64,000 nucleotides of DNA, taken from Streptomyces olivochromogenes. GTDB taxonomy: Bacteria; Actinomycetota; Actinomycetes; Streptomycetales; Streptomycetaceae. This document shows, in pieces, positions 25,062 through 34,872 of this stretch. The stretch's first letter is position 1. Each line of letters starts with the position of its first letter. The stretch covers positions 1 to 64,000 of the forward strand of contig NZ_KQ948485.1 in assembly GCF_001514115.1 (NCBI RefSeq), in the 5' to 3' direction. Both the position numbers and the translations under genes were made by a program. The notes below the pieces were generated by a model. It made no database searches, had not been told where the DNA came from, and was given only the letters and a program-made list of their open reading frames with translations.

Positions 25062-25969
25062 GAGAGGTCACTGCAACCCGCTACATCACACCCCTGCGGG
25101 CCGGTGGTTCCGTGCCCGGAGTCGTCGAGGCCGATGACCTGGGGACGTACGTCGTGAAGTTCACGGGCTCCGCGCAGGGCCGCAAGGCGCTGGTCGCCGA
25201 GGTGATCGTCGGTGAGCTGGCGCGCGCCCTCGGGCTGCGCTTCCCCGAGCTGGTCCTCGTCCACTTCGACCCGGCCGTCGCCGAGCACGAGCCGCACCAG
25301 GAGGTCCAGGACCTGCTGCGCGTCAGTGCGGGGATCAACCTCGGCATGGACTATCTGCCGGGCGCGAAGGACTTCACCCCGGAGACGGCCAGGACGTTCC
25401 CCGTCGACCCGCTGGAGGCGGGCAAGGTGATCTGGCTGGATGCCCTCACGGTCAACGTGGACCGCACGGTGCACAGCTCGAACCTGATGGTCTGGCCGAC
25501 GTTCGGCATCGCGCCCCCGCGGCTGTGGCTGATCGACCACGGCGCCGCCCTCGTCTTCCACCACCGCTGGGACGCCTCGGCACCGGAGAAGGCGTACGAC
25601 TTCCGCAACCACGCCCTCGGCGGCTACGCCCCGGACACCCGCGCCGCCGACGCGGAACTGGCGCCCAAGGTGACGGAGGAGCTGCTGCGCGAGGTCACCG
25701 CCGCGGTGCCGGACGCCTGGCTGGCGGAAGAACCCGGTTTCGCGACCCCGGACGAGGCGCGCGAGGCCTACGTCCGCTATCTCCTCGCCCGTGTGAAGGC
25801 CTCCGCGGACTGGCTCCCCAGGGACTTCCCGAGCCGTGAACAGCTCGCGGCCGAGGACGCGGACCGCGCGACGAAAACCCAGCAGGGCCGCCCGAACTGG
25901 CTCAAGCGGGTCCCCGACCTGCACGGCAAACCGGCGGCGGAACAGGATTGGTCGGTGCACCTCGGATGA
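25055..25969 (+). CDS. HipA-like kinase (HipA_2 type)
   Basis: A 304-residue protein with the HipA-type kinase signature: YVVKFTGSAQGRKALVAEVI (nucleotide loop), ALTVNVDRTVHSSNLMVW (catalytic Asp and Asn) and LWLIDHGAALVFHH (metal-binding DHG in place of DFG). Classical HipA phosphorylates glutamyl-tRNA synthetase; this shorter actinobacterial form lacks the N-terminal HipA domain and has no HipB beside it, so a toxin role is not supported. Its start overlaps the end of the integrase and its stop overlaps the SelW-like gene (ATGA). It marks the left border of the conserved chromosomal block. Confidence 0.85.
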   Translation: MLREVTATRYITPLRAGGSVPGVVEADDLGTYVVKFTGSAQGRKALVAEVIVGELARALGLRFPELVLVHFDPAVAEHEPHQEVQDLLRVSAGINLGMDYLPGAKDFTPETARTFPVDPLEAGKVIWLDALTVNVDRTVHSSNLMVWPTFGIAPPRLWLIDHGAALVFHHRWDASAPEKAYDFRNHALGGYAPDTRAADAELAPKVTEELLREVTAAVPDAWLAEEPGFATPDEAREAYVRYLLARVKASADWLPRDFPSREQLAAEDADRATKTQQGRPNWLKRVPDLHGKPAAEQDWSVHLG

Positions 25970-26241
25970 CAGACGTCCAGCGCGTCCAGATCGAATACTG
26001 CACCCAGTGCCGGTGGCTGCCCCGCGCGGCCTGGCTGGCCCAGGAGCTGCTCACCACCTTCGAGACGGAACTCACCGAGCTGTCCCTGAAGCCCGGCACC
26101 GGCGGCGTGTTCGTCGTCCGCGTGAACGACGAGGTGGTCTGGGACCGGCGCGAGCAGGGCTTCCCGGAACCGACGGCCGTGAAGAAGCTTGTACGCGACC
26201 GAGTGGCCCCGGGAAGGTCCCTGGGCCACTCGGACAAGTGA
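25966..26241 (+). CDS. SelT/SelW/SelH (Rdx) family protein
   Basis: A 91-residue thioredoxin-like fold protein: VQIEYCTQCRWLPRAAWLAQ with a CxxC at residues 12 and 15, then LSLKPGTGGVFVVRVNDEVV and GFPEPTAVKKLVRD, matching the Rdx family in which Sec is often replaced by Cys. Likely a cytoplasmic thiol redox protein of unknown partner. ATG overlaps the kinase stop, so the two are translated together. Convergent with malate synthase, with only 13 bp between the stops. Confidence 0.9.
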   Translation: MTDVQRVQIEYCTQCRWLPRAAWLAQELLTTFETELTELSLKPGTGGVFVVRVNDEVVWDRREQGFPEPTAVKKLVRDRVAPGRSLGHSDK

Positions 26242-26254
26242 GCCGCCTCGGAGG

Positions 26255-27889
<1,635 letters not shown>

Positions 27890-27995
27890 GAGCTGTCACT
27901 TCCTTCAGCGAGCGTGGCACCGGGTGCCAGGCGACCCGGGTGGGGCGATCAGCGCCTGGAGAGCAGCCCGGCGCTTCTGAACAGTGGATAGTAGT

Positions 27996-28010
27996 TTCCT
28001 CATGGTGGAA
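27996..28010. promoter_or_regulatory. Putative AllR operator upstream of malate synthase
   Basis: TTCCTCATGGTGGAA, followed by GT, lies about 107 bp upstream of the malate synthase ATG. It shares the TTCC-N7-GGAA frame and the right half GTGGAA(A/G)T with two sites upstream of allantoinase, which makes the IclR regulator AllR the likely ligand. Confidence 0.6.
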
Positions 28011-28076
28011 GTTCAATGGTTTGTTGATGTCGAGATTCTCCAGGTCGAGGCACCGTGGCGCTCAGTGCCACGCCGT

Positions 28077-28676
28077 TCACTCAAGGTGTCCCAGATCGTC
28101 CTCCGTGTCGATGTCGTACGGCTCAGCCACGTCACCGCACTCGACGAGCGTGATCGCCGCCTCGTGCTCCTTCAGATAGGCGCGTGCCCCCCGGTCACCG
28201 GTGGCACTCGCCGCGACACCGGCCCAGTGGGCGGCGCCGAAGAGGACGGGATGGCCGCGCACGCCGTCGTACGCCGCGGAAACCAGCGAGGTGTCGTCCT
28301 GGTAGCCGGCGAGCACCCGCGCGACCGCCCGCGGCCCGATGCCGGGCTGGTCGACCAGCGAGACCAGTGCCGCCCGCGCGCCCGTGCCGGCGAGCGAGCC
28401 GAGCCCGGCCCGTAGTGACGAACCCATGCCGTGCTCCCACTCCGGGTTGTCCACGAGCACACACCCGTCGAGCCGCGCCCGCTCCCGTACGGCGTCGGCC
28501 CGCGCCCCCAGCACCACGTGGACGCGCGTGCACCCGGCCGCGCGCAGCACCCCCACCGCGTACTCCACGAGGGGGCGCCCCCGGTGTTCGAGCAGCGCCT
28601 TGGGCCGCCCGCCGAGCCGTCGCCCCCCGCCCGCCGCGAGAAGCAGCCCGGCCACCTGGTCTTCTTCGTGCGTCAT
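28077..28676 (-). CDS. MobA-like NTP transferase (molybdenum cofactor cytidylyl/guanylyltransferase family)
   Basis: A 199-residue Rossmann-like nucleotidyltransferase: GLLLAAGGGRRLGGRPKALL (nucleotide loop with the conserved Lys), GCTRVHVVLGARADAVRERA, NPEWEHGMGSSLRAGL and LVSLVDQPGIG with the metal-binding Asp. Members attach CMP or GMP to molybdopterin for xanthine or CO dehydrogenases, or act on other sugars. Its neighbourhood with purine/ureide catabolism makes a role in xanthine dehydrogenase cofactor maturation plausible, though no hydroxylase gene is in the window. The start ATG 28676 was preferred over an upstream ATG that yields unrelated sequence. Confidence 0.85.
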   Translation of the reverse strand: MTHEEDQVAGLLLAAGGGRRLGGRPKALLEHRGRPLVEYAVGVLRAAGCTRVHVVLGARADAVRERARLDGCVLVDNPEWEHGMGSSLRAGLGSLAGTGARAALVSLVDQPGIGPRAVARVLAGYQDDTSLVSAAYDGVRGHPVLFGAAHWAGVAASATGDRGARAYLKEHEAAITLVECGDVAEPYDIDTEDDLGHLE

Positions 28677-28912
28677 ACGTCGTCTTCCCTCTGCGTCATA
28701 CCTCCTGCATACCGGACCCGGCGCCGAGGGCACGGTCTCGCGGGGCTGAATTTCGGTCCCCGCGGTGGCGCCACCGCATCGGGTGGCGTTTACTGGCCCG
28801 CGTCCCCCGGCGCCCGACCATCGCCATGGGGTGTGGGACAGACCGGCGAAGGGCGTGCGCACAAGGACGTGCGAGGGGGCGAGCTGTGTTGCGGAGCTTG
28901 GGACAGAGGCCA

Positions 28913-29203
28913 GTGACCGGCAGCGACGAGGATCCGAGGGTGGCGGAACTGCGGACCGCCGTCTCCCGGCTGCGCCGTGAACTCGCCACGCATCCGGCCG
29001 AGTTCCCCGACCGGGGCATCGCCGAGGACGAGCTCGCCGCGCTCGCGGCGATGGCCCTCAGCGGCATGCCCGAGATACCCCGGCTGCGCCGCTCCCTGCT
29101 GCTGATCGCGGGCGCGATCGGCTCGGTCAGCGCGCTGTCGACCGGCCTCGCGGGCGTACGCAGCGCGGTGGAGCTGTTCGGGGAGCCGCCCCGGCGCCCT
29201 TGA
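28913..29203 (+). CDS. DUF5955 family protein
   Basis: A 96-residue protein starting at GTG 28913 (MTGSDEDPRVAELRTAVSRL). An acidic, helical first half is followed by one hydrophobic segment (SLLLIAGAIGSVSALSTGLA), so it may be membrane attached. The family is actinobacterial and uncharacterised. Convergent with the MocR gene, with a small hairpin between them (CTCCGG and CCGGAG arms near 29218-29238). Confidence 0.75.
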   Translation: MTGSDEDPRVAELRTAVSRLRRELATHPAEFPDRGIAEDELAALAAMALSGMPEIPRLRRSLLLIAGAIGSVSALSTGLAGVRSAVELFGEPPRRP

Positions 29204-29245
29204 GGGGGCCCGAGCCTTCTCCGGGGTGTGTCTCCGGAGTGCTGC

Positions 29246-30721
29246 TCACACCACCCACTGCGGGCGGGACGCCTCCGCTCCGGCCGCGTTGAGCCCGCTG
29301 TCCAGGGCGGTCGTGAGCCGGAGTACGGCCTCCTCGAGCACCTCGGACGGCAGGGTGTAGGGGAAGCGCAGCCGGTGTTCATGGGTGCCCGGGTCGGCGC
29401 CGAAGCGGGCACCGCCCTCGATGCGCAGGCCCTGGGCCAGGGCCGCGCGGGCCAGCGACGAGGCGATCGGGCGGCCCAGGTCGATCCACAGCGTCAGCCC
29501 GCCGGGCGGCAACTGCCAGCGCCAGTCGGGGAGATGACGGGCCAGTGAGTCAGCGAGCGCGTCCCGCTGGGCGCGCAGCCGCGGCAGCCGCTCGCGCAGC
29601 ACCTCGTCCGTGCGCGCCAGCAGTCCGAGCCCGACCAACTGGTCGAGGACCGAACCACTCTTGTCCGCGGGCACCCGCGCGGTCGCCAGCTCCGTGATCA
29701 GCCGGGATCCCGCCCGCACCCAGCCGAGGCGCAGCCCGCCCCAGTGCGTCTTGCTCAACGACCCCACGGTCACGACCTGTTCACCCATCCCGCGCGGTGC
29801 GAGCGAGGCGAACGGCGGGGCTCCGGGAACATCCAGCGCGAGGTCCGTCATCGTCTCGTCGATCACCAGCCAGGTGCCGGTCGCGCGCGCCGACTCGAGC
29901 ACGGACAGGCGCTGTTCGGGCGGCATCAGATGGCCCGTCGGATTGTGGAAGTCGGGGATCAGATACGCGAGCCGTGGCGCCGCCTGTCGCAGTGCGCTGT
30001 CGATCAGCTCCGGGTCCCAGCCCTCCGCCGTGACGGGAACGGGAGCGGTGCGCAGTCCGACGCGGCGCATCGCGTCGAGCGCGTTCGGATACAAGGGGTT
30101 CTCGACCAGGATCCGGTCACCGGGCCGACCGAGCAGCCCGAGCGTCAGCGAAAGGGCCTGCTGCGCCCCGTTCGTGATGAGGATCTGGTCCGGCAGCGTC
30201 GGCAGCCCGCGCCGGGTGAACCGTTCGGCGACGGCGGCCCTCAACTCCGGGATCCCATAGGGGTGAAAGCCGGGTGTCGAGGCCCGCTGGGCCAGCAGGA
30301 CGCCCGCCTCCGCGAAGGCCGCGGCGAGCTCCGCCTCGGGCGCGCCGGGCGCCGCGATGGCCAGGTCGATCACCCCGTCCTCGGCCGAGAAGGAGGCCAC
30401 ATTGGCAGGGCGGTGGCCGTCGGGCAGCTCCGTCCACGTCCCCGCGCCCCGCCGGCTCCGCGCGAACCCGTCCTCCCGCAGCAGGTCGTACGCCGCCGTC
30501 ACCGTGGCCCGGCTGACCGTGAGCGCGGAGGCCAGCTCGCGCTCGGCGGGCAGCCGGACATGCAGCGCGATCCGACCGTCGAGGAGCAGCCTGCGTACAC
30601 CTTCGGCGAGCGCGCGATACCCGGGGCGGCCGTCGGGGTGGGGCACGGCGGACAGCAGCGCGGCGAGCTGCCGGCTTCCCAGCGTCCTGTCCATTCCGTG
30701 GACCACCGGTCCGTTCACCAT
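29246..30721 (-). CDS. MocR-type regulator (GntR domain fused to PLP aminotransferase)
   Basis: A 491-residue chimera. Residues about 30-100 are a GntR winged helix (LPAERELASALTVSRATVTA, AYDLLREDGFARSRRGAGT). Residues about 140-480 are a fold type I aminotransferase-like domain with NGAQQALSLTLGLLGRPGD, NPTGHLMPPEQR and the PLP lysine in GSLSKTHWGGLRLGW. MocR proteins sense PLP or amino-compounds through this domain and usually control a divergent gene. The upstream region has three ATTGGCC boxes and a small divergent gene, fitting autoregulation. The regulated pathway cannot be named. Confidence 0.9.
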   Translation of the reverse strand: MVNGPVVHGMDRTLGSRQLAALLSAVPHPDGRPGYRALAEGVRRLLLDGRIALHVRLPAERELASALTVSRATVTAAYDLLREDGFARSRRGAGTWTELPDGHRPANVASFSAEDGVIDLAIAAPGAPEAELAAAFAEAGVLLAQRASTPGFHPYGIPELRAAVAERFTRRGLPTLPDQILITNGAQQALSLTLGLLGRPGDRILVENPLYPNALDAMRRVGLRTAPVPVTAEGWDPELIDSALRQAAPRLAYLIPDFHNPTGHLMPPEQRLSVLESARATGTWLVIDETMTDLALDVPGAPPFASLAPRGMGEQVVTVGSLSKTHWGGLRLGWVRAGSRLITELATARVPADKSGSVLDQLVGLGLLARTDEVLRERLPRLRAQRDALADSLARHLPDWRWQLPPGGLTLWIDLGRPIASSLARAALAQGLRIEGGARFGADPGTHEHRLRFPYTLPSEVLEEAVLRLTTALDSGLNAAGAEASRPQWVV

Positions 30722-30734
30722 GCCAACTCCCTTG

Positions 30735-30808
30735 CATTGGCCCTGTGGGGCAGGCCAATCAGCGTACAGACTTCGGGGACCAGGGGAAATCGTCCCACCG
30801 CATTGGCC
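30735..30808. promoter_or_regulatory. MocR box cluster
   Basis: CATTGGCC at 30735-30742, its inverted form GGCCAAT at 30753-30759, and CATTGGCC again at 30801-30808 lie between the MocR gene and the divergent small gene. Two direct copies plus one inverted copy is the pattern expected for MocR regulators, which need sites for both DNA-binding domains of the dimer. Confidence 0.6.
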
Positions 30809-30827
30809 TGGGAAGGGGAGTGGAGCG

Positions 30828-31022
30828 ATGTCGATCGACACCGGAGACGTCTGCGGGAAGGGGAGCCTCCCCGGCGACGGAAGCGACCACCGCCTCACCG
30901 ATCGTGGGGAGCGGGAGATGCAGCGGCGCCAGGAGGAGCGGATGCCGGGGGTGCCCGTGCGGGAGTGGGTGCGCAGGCTGACCGCGGGGCGCCTCGCCAC
31001 CCGTGTCGGTGGGGGCTCGTAG
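30828..31022 (+). CDS. Small hypothetical protein divergent from MocR
   Basis: A 64-residue frame starting at ATG 30828 behind GGAGTGGAG, reading MSIDTGDVCGKGSLPGDGSD, then REMQRRQEERMPGVPVREWV and ending in a basic RRLTAGRLATRV. No domain is recognised; a charged helix in the middle is the main feature. It is the only gene facing the MocR box cluster and would be the regulator's closest target. Its translation is supported by the ribosome binding site alone. Confidence 0.45.
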   Translation: MSIDTGDVCGKGSLPGDGSDHRLTDRGEREMQRRQEERMPGVPVREWVRRLTAGRLATRVGGGS

Positions 31023-31092
31023 GGCCGCGGTCCGGCGCCGGGTGTCGGCGCACGCCGCTGCCCGGTCCTGACGGTGGCCGCCCCGGCTCTAG

Positions 31093-31208
31093 GACCTGTC
31101 CGGCGGATCATGCCGCGGACGCGGGGCTTGGCGGCATCGAGACGCGGGGCTTGGCAGCATCGATGAGACCCCGCCCGTTTCCTGCGACCTGATCCGCCGG
31201 ACAGGCCC
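31093..31208. mobile_element. MITE-like element with 18-bp terminal inverted repeats
   Basis: The ends GACCTGTCCGGCGGATCA (31093-31110) and the complement of GGCCTGTCCGGCGGATCA (31190-31207) face inward and enclose 80 bp with no gene. Inside, a 23-bp unit beginning GACGCGGGGCTTGGC is repeated once in tandem (about 31119-31163). From memory these ends resemble those of common Streptomyces insertion sequences, so this would be a non-autonomous derivative. No clear target duplication is visible. It lies between the small gene and the convergent end of allR and may serve as a terminator. Confidence 0.55.
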
Positions 31209-31235
31209 TGGCGCGCCGCGAACGGCGTCAGGTCG

Positions 31236-32039
31236 TCAGGCCGTCGGGCCTGAGCTCGCCAGCGCCTCCGACAGTTCCGCCGCGACCTGCTGGAGCACGG
31301 GCACGATCTTCTCCGTGGCCACGTCCGTGACCCGGCCCGCGGGACCGGAGATCGAGATGGCGGCGGCTGTGGGGGAGTCGGGGACCGAGACGGCGAGGCA
31401 GCGCACGCCGATCTCCTGCTCGTTGTCGTCCACCGCGTAACCGAGCCGGCGCACCTCCTCCAGCGCGGTGAGGAAGCCGTCCGGGGTGGTGATCGTCTTG
31501 TCCGTCGCGGCGGGCATGCCGGTACGGGCGAGCAGCGCGCGCACCTCGTCCGCCGGGGTGTTCGCGAGCAGGGCCTTGCCCACGCCCGTGGAGTGCGGCA
31601 GCACCCGGCGGCCCACCTCGGTGAACATGCGCATCGAGTGCTTGGAGGGCACCTGGGCCACGTACACGATCTCGTCCCCGTCGAGCAGCGCCATGTTCGC
31701 GGTCTCGCCGGTCTCCTCGACCAGACGGGCGAGATAGGGGCGCGCCCAGGTGCCGAGCAGCCGGGAGGCGGACTCGCCCAGGCGGATCAGGCGGGGGCCG
31801 AGCGCGTACCTGCGGTTCGCCTGCTGGCGCACGTAACCGCAGGCCACGAGCGTGCGCATGAGGCGGTGGATGGTGGGCAGCGGCAGCCCGCTGCTCACCG
31901 AGAGCTCGCTCAGGCCGACCTCCCCGCCGGCGTCGGCCATGCGCTCGAGCAGGTCGAAGGCGCGCTCGAGGGACTGGACACCACCGCTCGGGGCGGCTGA
32001 CTTGGCGTCGTCGGAGGTGCTGGCGCTGGACGCAGGCAC
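31236..32039 (-). CDS. allR: IclR-family repressor of allantoin catabolism (AllR)
   Basis: A 267-residue IclR regulator. Residues about 20-85 are the winged helix (VQSLERAFDLLERMADAGGE, GLPLPTIHRLMRTLVACGYV) and 95-260 the effector domain (NMALLDGDEIVYVAQVPSKH, LPHSTGVGKALLA, SVPDSPTAAAISISGPAGRV). Position next to allantoinase and allantoicase and near malate synthase matches the characterised S. coelicolor AllR, whose ligands are allantoin-pathway intermediates. The GTG start is at 32039. Intergenic TTCC-N7-GGAA sites are its probable operators. Confidence 0.9.
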   Translation of the reverse strand: MPASSASTSDDAKSAAPSGGVQSLERAFDLLERMADAGGEVGLSELSVSSGLPLPTIHRLMRTLVACGYVRQQANRRYALGPRLIRLGESASRLLGTWARPYLARLVEETGETANMALLDGDEIVYVAQVPSKHSMRMFTEVGRRVLPHSTGVGKALLANTPADEVRALLARTGMPAATDKTITTPDGFLTALEEVRRLGYAVDDNEQEIGVRCLAVSVPDSPTAAAISISGPAGRVTDVATEKIVPVLQQVAAELSEALASSGPTA

Positions 32040-32140
32040 GGCGCGGTCCTTTCAGGGCTGACAGGCAGTGATGCAGCCTACCCGGGACTTGGTTGACTCC
32101 TTGGGGCTACGTAGCTAAGTTCTGCTCTGTGGAATTCTAA

Positions 32141-32155
32141 TTCCATTCCGTGGAA
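32141..32155. promoter_or_regulatory. Putative AllR operator 1 upstream of allantoinase
   Basis: TTCCATTCCGTGGAA, flanked A and AT, lies between the divergent allR and allB genes about 100 bp from allR. It has the same form as the site 109 bp downstream and the one before malate synthase. Confidence 0.65.
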
Positions 32156-32248
32156 ATATCCAGAGGGGTGCGTTCGGGGGCAGGGTGGAGGGGTGAGCCC
32201 TTGACGACGCGAGGGCTTGAGTGAAGACTCCTTCAACAGAACGTTGAA

Positions 32249-32263
32249 TTCCGTTACGTGGAA
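32249..32263. promoter_or_regulatory. Putative AllR operator 2 upstream of allantoinase
   Basis: TTCCGTTACGTGGAA lies 48 bp upstream of the allantoinase GTG, the position expected for blocking its promoter. Right half CGTGGAA is identical to operator 1. Confidence 0.65.
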
Positions 32264-32310
32264 GTTAACTGCGGCAGCGGGAGTCGACAGCGGCAGAGAG
32301 AGGGGTCCGG

Positions 32311-33660
32311 GTGTCCGACGTCGGATGGGTCGAACTGATGCTGCGCTCGACGCGCGTCATCACTCCCGAAGGGACGCGCGCCGCCACGGTCGCGGTCGCC
32401 GCGGGCAGGATCACGGCCGTGCTCGCGTACGACGCCGAGGTGCCGCCCGGCGCCCGCCTGGAGGACTTCGGCGGCGACGTCCTCCTGCCGGGCCTGGTCG
32501 ACACCCATGTGCACGTCAACGACCCCGGCCGTACCGAGTGGGAGGGCTTCTGGACCGCGACGCGCGCCGCCGCGGCCGGCGGCATCACCACCCTGGTCGA
32601 CATGCCGCTCAACTCCCTCCCGCCGACGACCACGGCCGACCACCTCCGTACGAAGCAGGACGTCGCCCGTTCCAAGGCGCACATCGACGTCGGCTTCTGG
32701 GGCGGTGCCCTCCCCGACAACGTCAAGCACCTGCGCCCGCTGCACGACGCGGGAGTCTTCGGCTTCAAGGCCTTCCTGTCGCCGTCCGGCGTGGACGAGT
32801 TCCCCGAGCTGGACCAGGAGCAACTGGCCCGGTCCCTGGCCGAGATCGCCGCGTTCGACGGCCTGCTCATCGTGCACGCCGAGGATCCGCACCACCTCGC
32901 CGCCGCCCCTCAGAAGGGCGGCCGGAAATACGCCGACTTCCTGGCCTCGCGCCCGCGCGACGCAGAGGACACCGCCATCGGCAACCTCATCGCGCAGGCC
33001 GAACGCCTTCACGCGCGTGTGCACGTGCTGCACCTGTCGTCCTCCGACGCGCTGCCCCTGATCGCCGACGCCAAACGTGCGGGCGTGCGGATCACGGTGG
33101 AGACCTGCCCCCACTACCTGACCCTGACGGCGGAGGAAGTCCCGGACGGGGCGAGCGAGTTCAAGTGCTGCCCGCCCATCCGCGAGGCCGCCAACCAGGA
33201 CCTGCTGTGGCAGGCGCTGGCCGACGGCACGATCGACTGCGTCGTCACCGACCACTCGCCGTCCACGGCCGACCTGAAGACGGACGACTTCGCGACCGCC
33301 TGGGGCGGTATCTCCGGGCTCCAGCTGAGCCTGTCGGCGGTCTGGACGGAGGCCCGCAAGCGCGGCCACAGCCTGGAGGACGTGGTCCGCTGGATGTCCA
33401 CGCGCACCGCCCGACTCGTCGGCCTGGACTCCCGCAAGGGCGCCATCGCGGTGGGCCTTGACGCCGACTTCGCCGTCCTCGCCCCCGACGAGACCTTCAC
33501 CGTGGATCCCGCCGCGCTGCAGCACCGCAACCGGGTCACGGCCTACGCCGGCCGAACGCTCAGCGGGGTCGTGAAGTCCACCTGGCTGCGGGGCGAGCGC
33601 ATCGTGGCCGACGGCGAGTTCGGCGCCCCCCGCGGCGAACTCCTGACGCGCACCCCGTAG
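32311..33660 (+). CDS. allB: Allantoinase
   Basis: Hydrolyses allantoin to allantoate. This 449-residue cyclic amidohydrolase has the metal pair HVH (residues 66-68, in LVDTHVHVNDPG), the carboxylated Lys in GVFGFKAFLSPSG, His ligands in IVHAEDPHH and VHVLHLSSSDAL, and the catalytic Asp in CVVTDHSPSTAD. The C-terminus returns to the beta-sandwich (FAVLAPDETFTVDP). GTG start at 32311. It is followed 62 bp later by allantoicase, forming the catabolic operon that yields glyoxylate and urea, under the AllR sites upstream. Confidence 0.95.
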   Translation: MSDVGWVELMLRSTRVITPEGTRAATVAVAAGRITAVLAYDAEVPPGARLEDFGGDVLLPGLVDTHVHVNDPGRTEWEGFWTATRAAAAGGITTLVDMPLNSLPPTTTADHLRTKQDVARSKAHIDVGFWGGALPDNVKHLRPLHDAGVFGFKAFLSPSGVDEFPELDQEQLARSLAEIAAFDGLLIVHAEDPHHLAAAPQKGGRKYADFLASRPRDAEDTAIGNLIAQAERLHARVHVLHLSSSDALPLIADAKRAGVRITVETCPHYLTLTAEEVPDGASEFKCCPPIREAANQDLLWQALADGTIDCVVTDHSPSTADLKTDDFATAWGGISGLQLSLSAVWTEARKRGHSLEDVVRWMSTRTARLVGLDSRKGAIAVGLDADFAVLAPDETFTVDPAALQHRNRVTAYAGRTLSGVVKSTWLRGERIVADGEFGAPRGELLTRTP

Positions 33661-33722
33661 TCCTCGAACGAACCCGCACCCGCCCCCGTAGCGGCCGACC
33701 TCGAAAGGCAGACCTGATCAAC

Positions 33723-34838
33723 GTGACGGCGATTCCTCACTTCACCGGCGACGCGAACCCCTACGGAGGCGGCGACCCGTACGCGGACCACCGCACCGCC
33801 GACTTTCCCTTCACCCAGTACGCCAACCTCGCGGACCGGCAGCTCGGCGCCGGGGTCATCGCCGCCAACGACGAGTTCTTCGCCCAGCGCGAGAACCTCC
33901 TGCTGCCCGGGCGGGCCGAGTTCGACCCCGAGCACTTCGGGCACAAGGGCAAGGTCATGGACGGCTGGGAGACCCGGCGGCGCCGCGGCGCCTCGGCCGA
34001 GCACCCGTGGCCGACGGCCGAGGACCACGACTGGGCGCTCGTCCGGCTCGGCGCACCCGGTGTCGTACGCGGAGTGGTGGTCGACACGGCCCACTTCCGC
34101 GGCAACTACCCCCAGGCGGTGTCGGTCGAGGGTGCCTCGGTGCCCGGCTCCCCGTCACCGGAGGAGCTCCTCGCGGACGACGTGAAGTGGACGACGCTCG
34201 TACCGCGCACGGCGGTCGGCGGTCACGCCGCCAACGGCTTCGCCGTCTCCGTCGAGCAGCGCTTCACCCACCTCCGCGTCAACCAGCACCCCGACGGCGG
34301 CATCGCCCGGCTGCGCGTGCACGGCGAGGTCGTGGCCGACCCGGAGTGGCTCTCCGCGCTCGGCACCTTCGACGTTCTCGCCCTGGAGAACGGCGGCCGG
34401 GTCGAGGACGCCTCCAACCTCTTCTACTCACCCGCCACGAACACCATCCAGCCGGGGCGCTCCCGCAAGATGGACGACGGCTGGGAGACCCGCCGCCGCC
34501 GCGACCAGGGCAACGACTGGATCCGATACCAGGTGGTCGCCCAGTCCGAGATCCGCGCCCTGGAGATCGACACGGCGTACCTGAAGGGCAACAGCGCCGG
34601 CTGGGCGTCGGTGTCGGTGAAGGACGGCGACGACGGCGACTGGACGGAGATCCTCCCCCGTACCCGCCTCCAGCCCGACACCAACCACCGCTTCGTCCTC
34701 GCCGCGCCCGTGATCGGGACCCACGCGCGCGTGGACATCTTCCCCGACGGAGGCATCTCCCGCCTGCGTCTGTTCGGCTCCCTCACGGAGGAGGGCGCCA
34801 CGGCCCTGACGGCCAGGTACCAGGAGCTCGGCGGCTGA
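33723..34838 (+). CDS. alc: Allantoicase
   Basis: Cleaves allantoate to ureidoglycolate and urea. The 371-residue protein shows the family's internal duplication: GKVMDGWETRRRRG (about residue 78) and RKMDDGWETRRRRDQGND (about 250), each followed by a lectin-like beta sandwich with an INPDGG-like turn (NQHPDGGIARLRVHG, DIFPDGGISRLRLFG). Starts at GTG 33723. It works after allantoinase in the same transcript. Ureidoglycolate lyase or urease are not nearby. Confidence 0.95.
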   Translation: MTAIPHFTGDANPYGGGDPYADHRTADFPFTQYANLADRQLGAGVIAANDEFFAQRENLLLPGRAEFDPEHFGHKGKVMDGWETRRRRGASAEHPWPTAEDHDWALVRLGAPGVVRGVVVDTAHFRGNYPQAVSVEGASVPGSPSPEELLADDVKWTTLVPRTAVGGHAANGFAVSVEQRFTHLRVNQHPDGGIARLRVHGEVVADPEWLSALGTFDVLALENGGRVEDASNLFYSPATNTIQPGRSRKMDDGWETRRRRDQGNDWIRYQVVAQSEIRALEIDTAYLKGNSAGWASVSVKDGDDGDWTEILPRTRLQPDTNHRFVLAAPVIGTHARVDIFPDGGISRLRLFGSLTEEGATALTARYQELGG

Positions 34839-34872
34839 GGCCGCGCTGGGCCGGGGCTCCGGCGGGCTGCGA

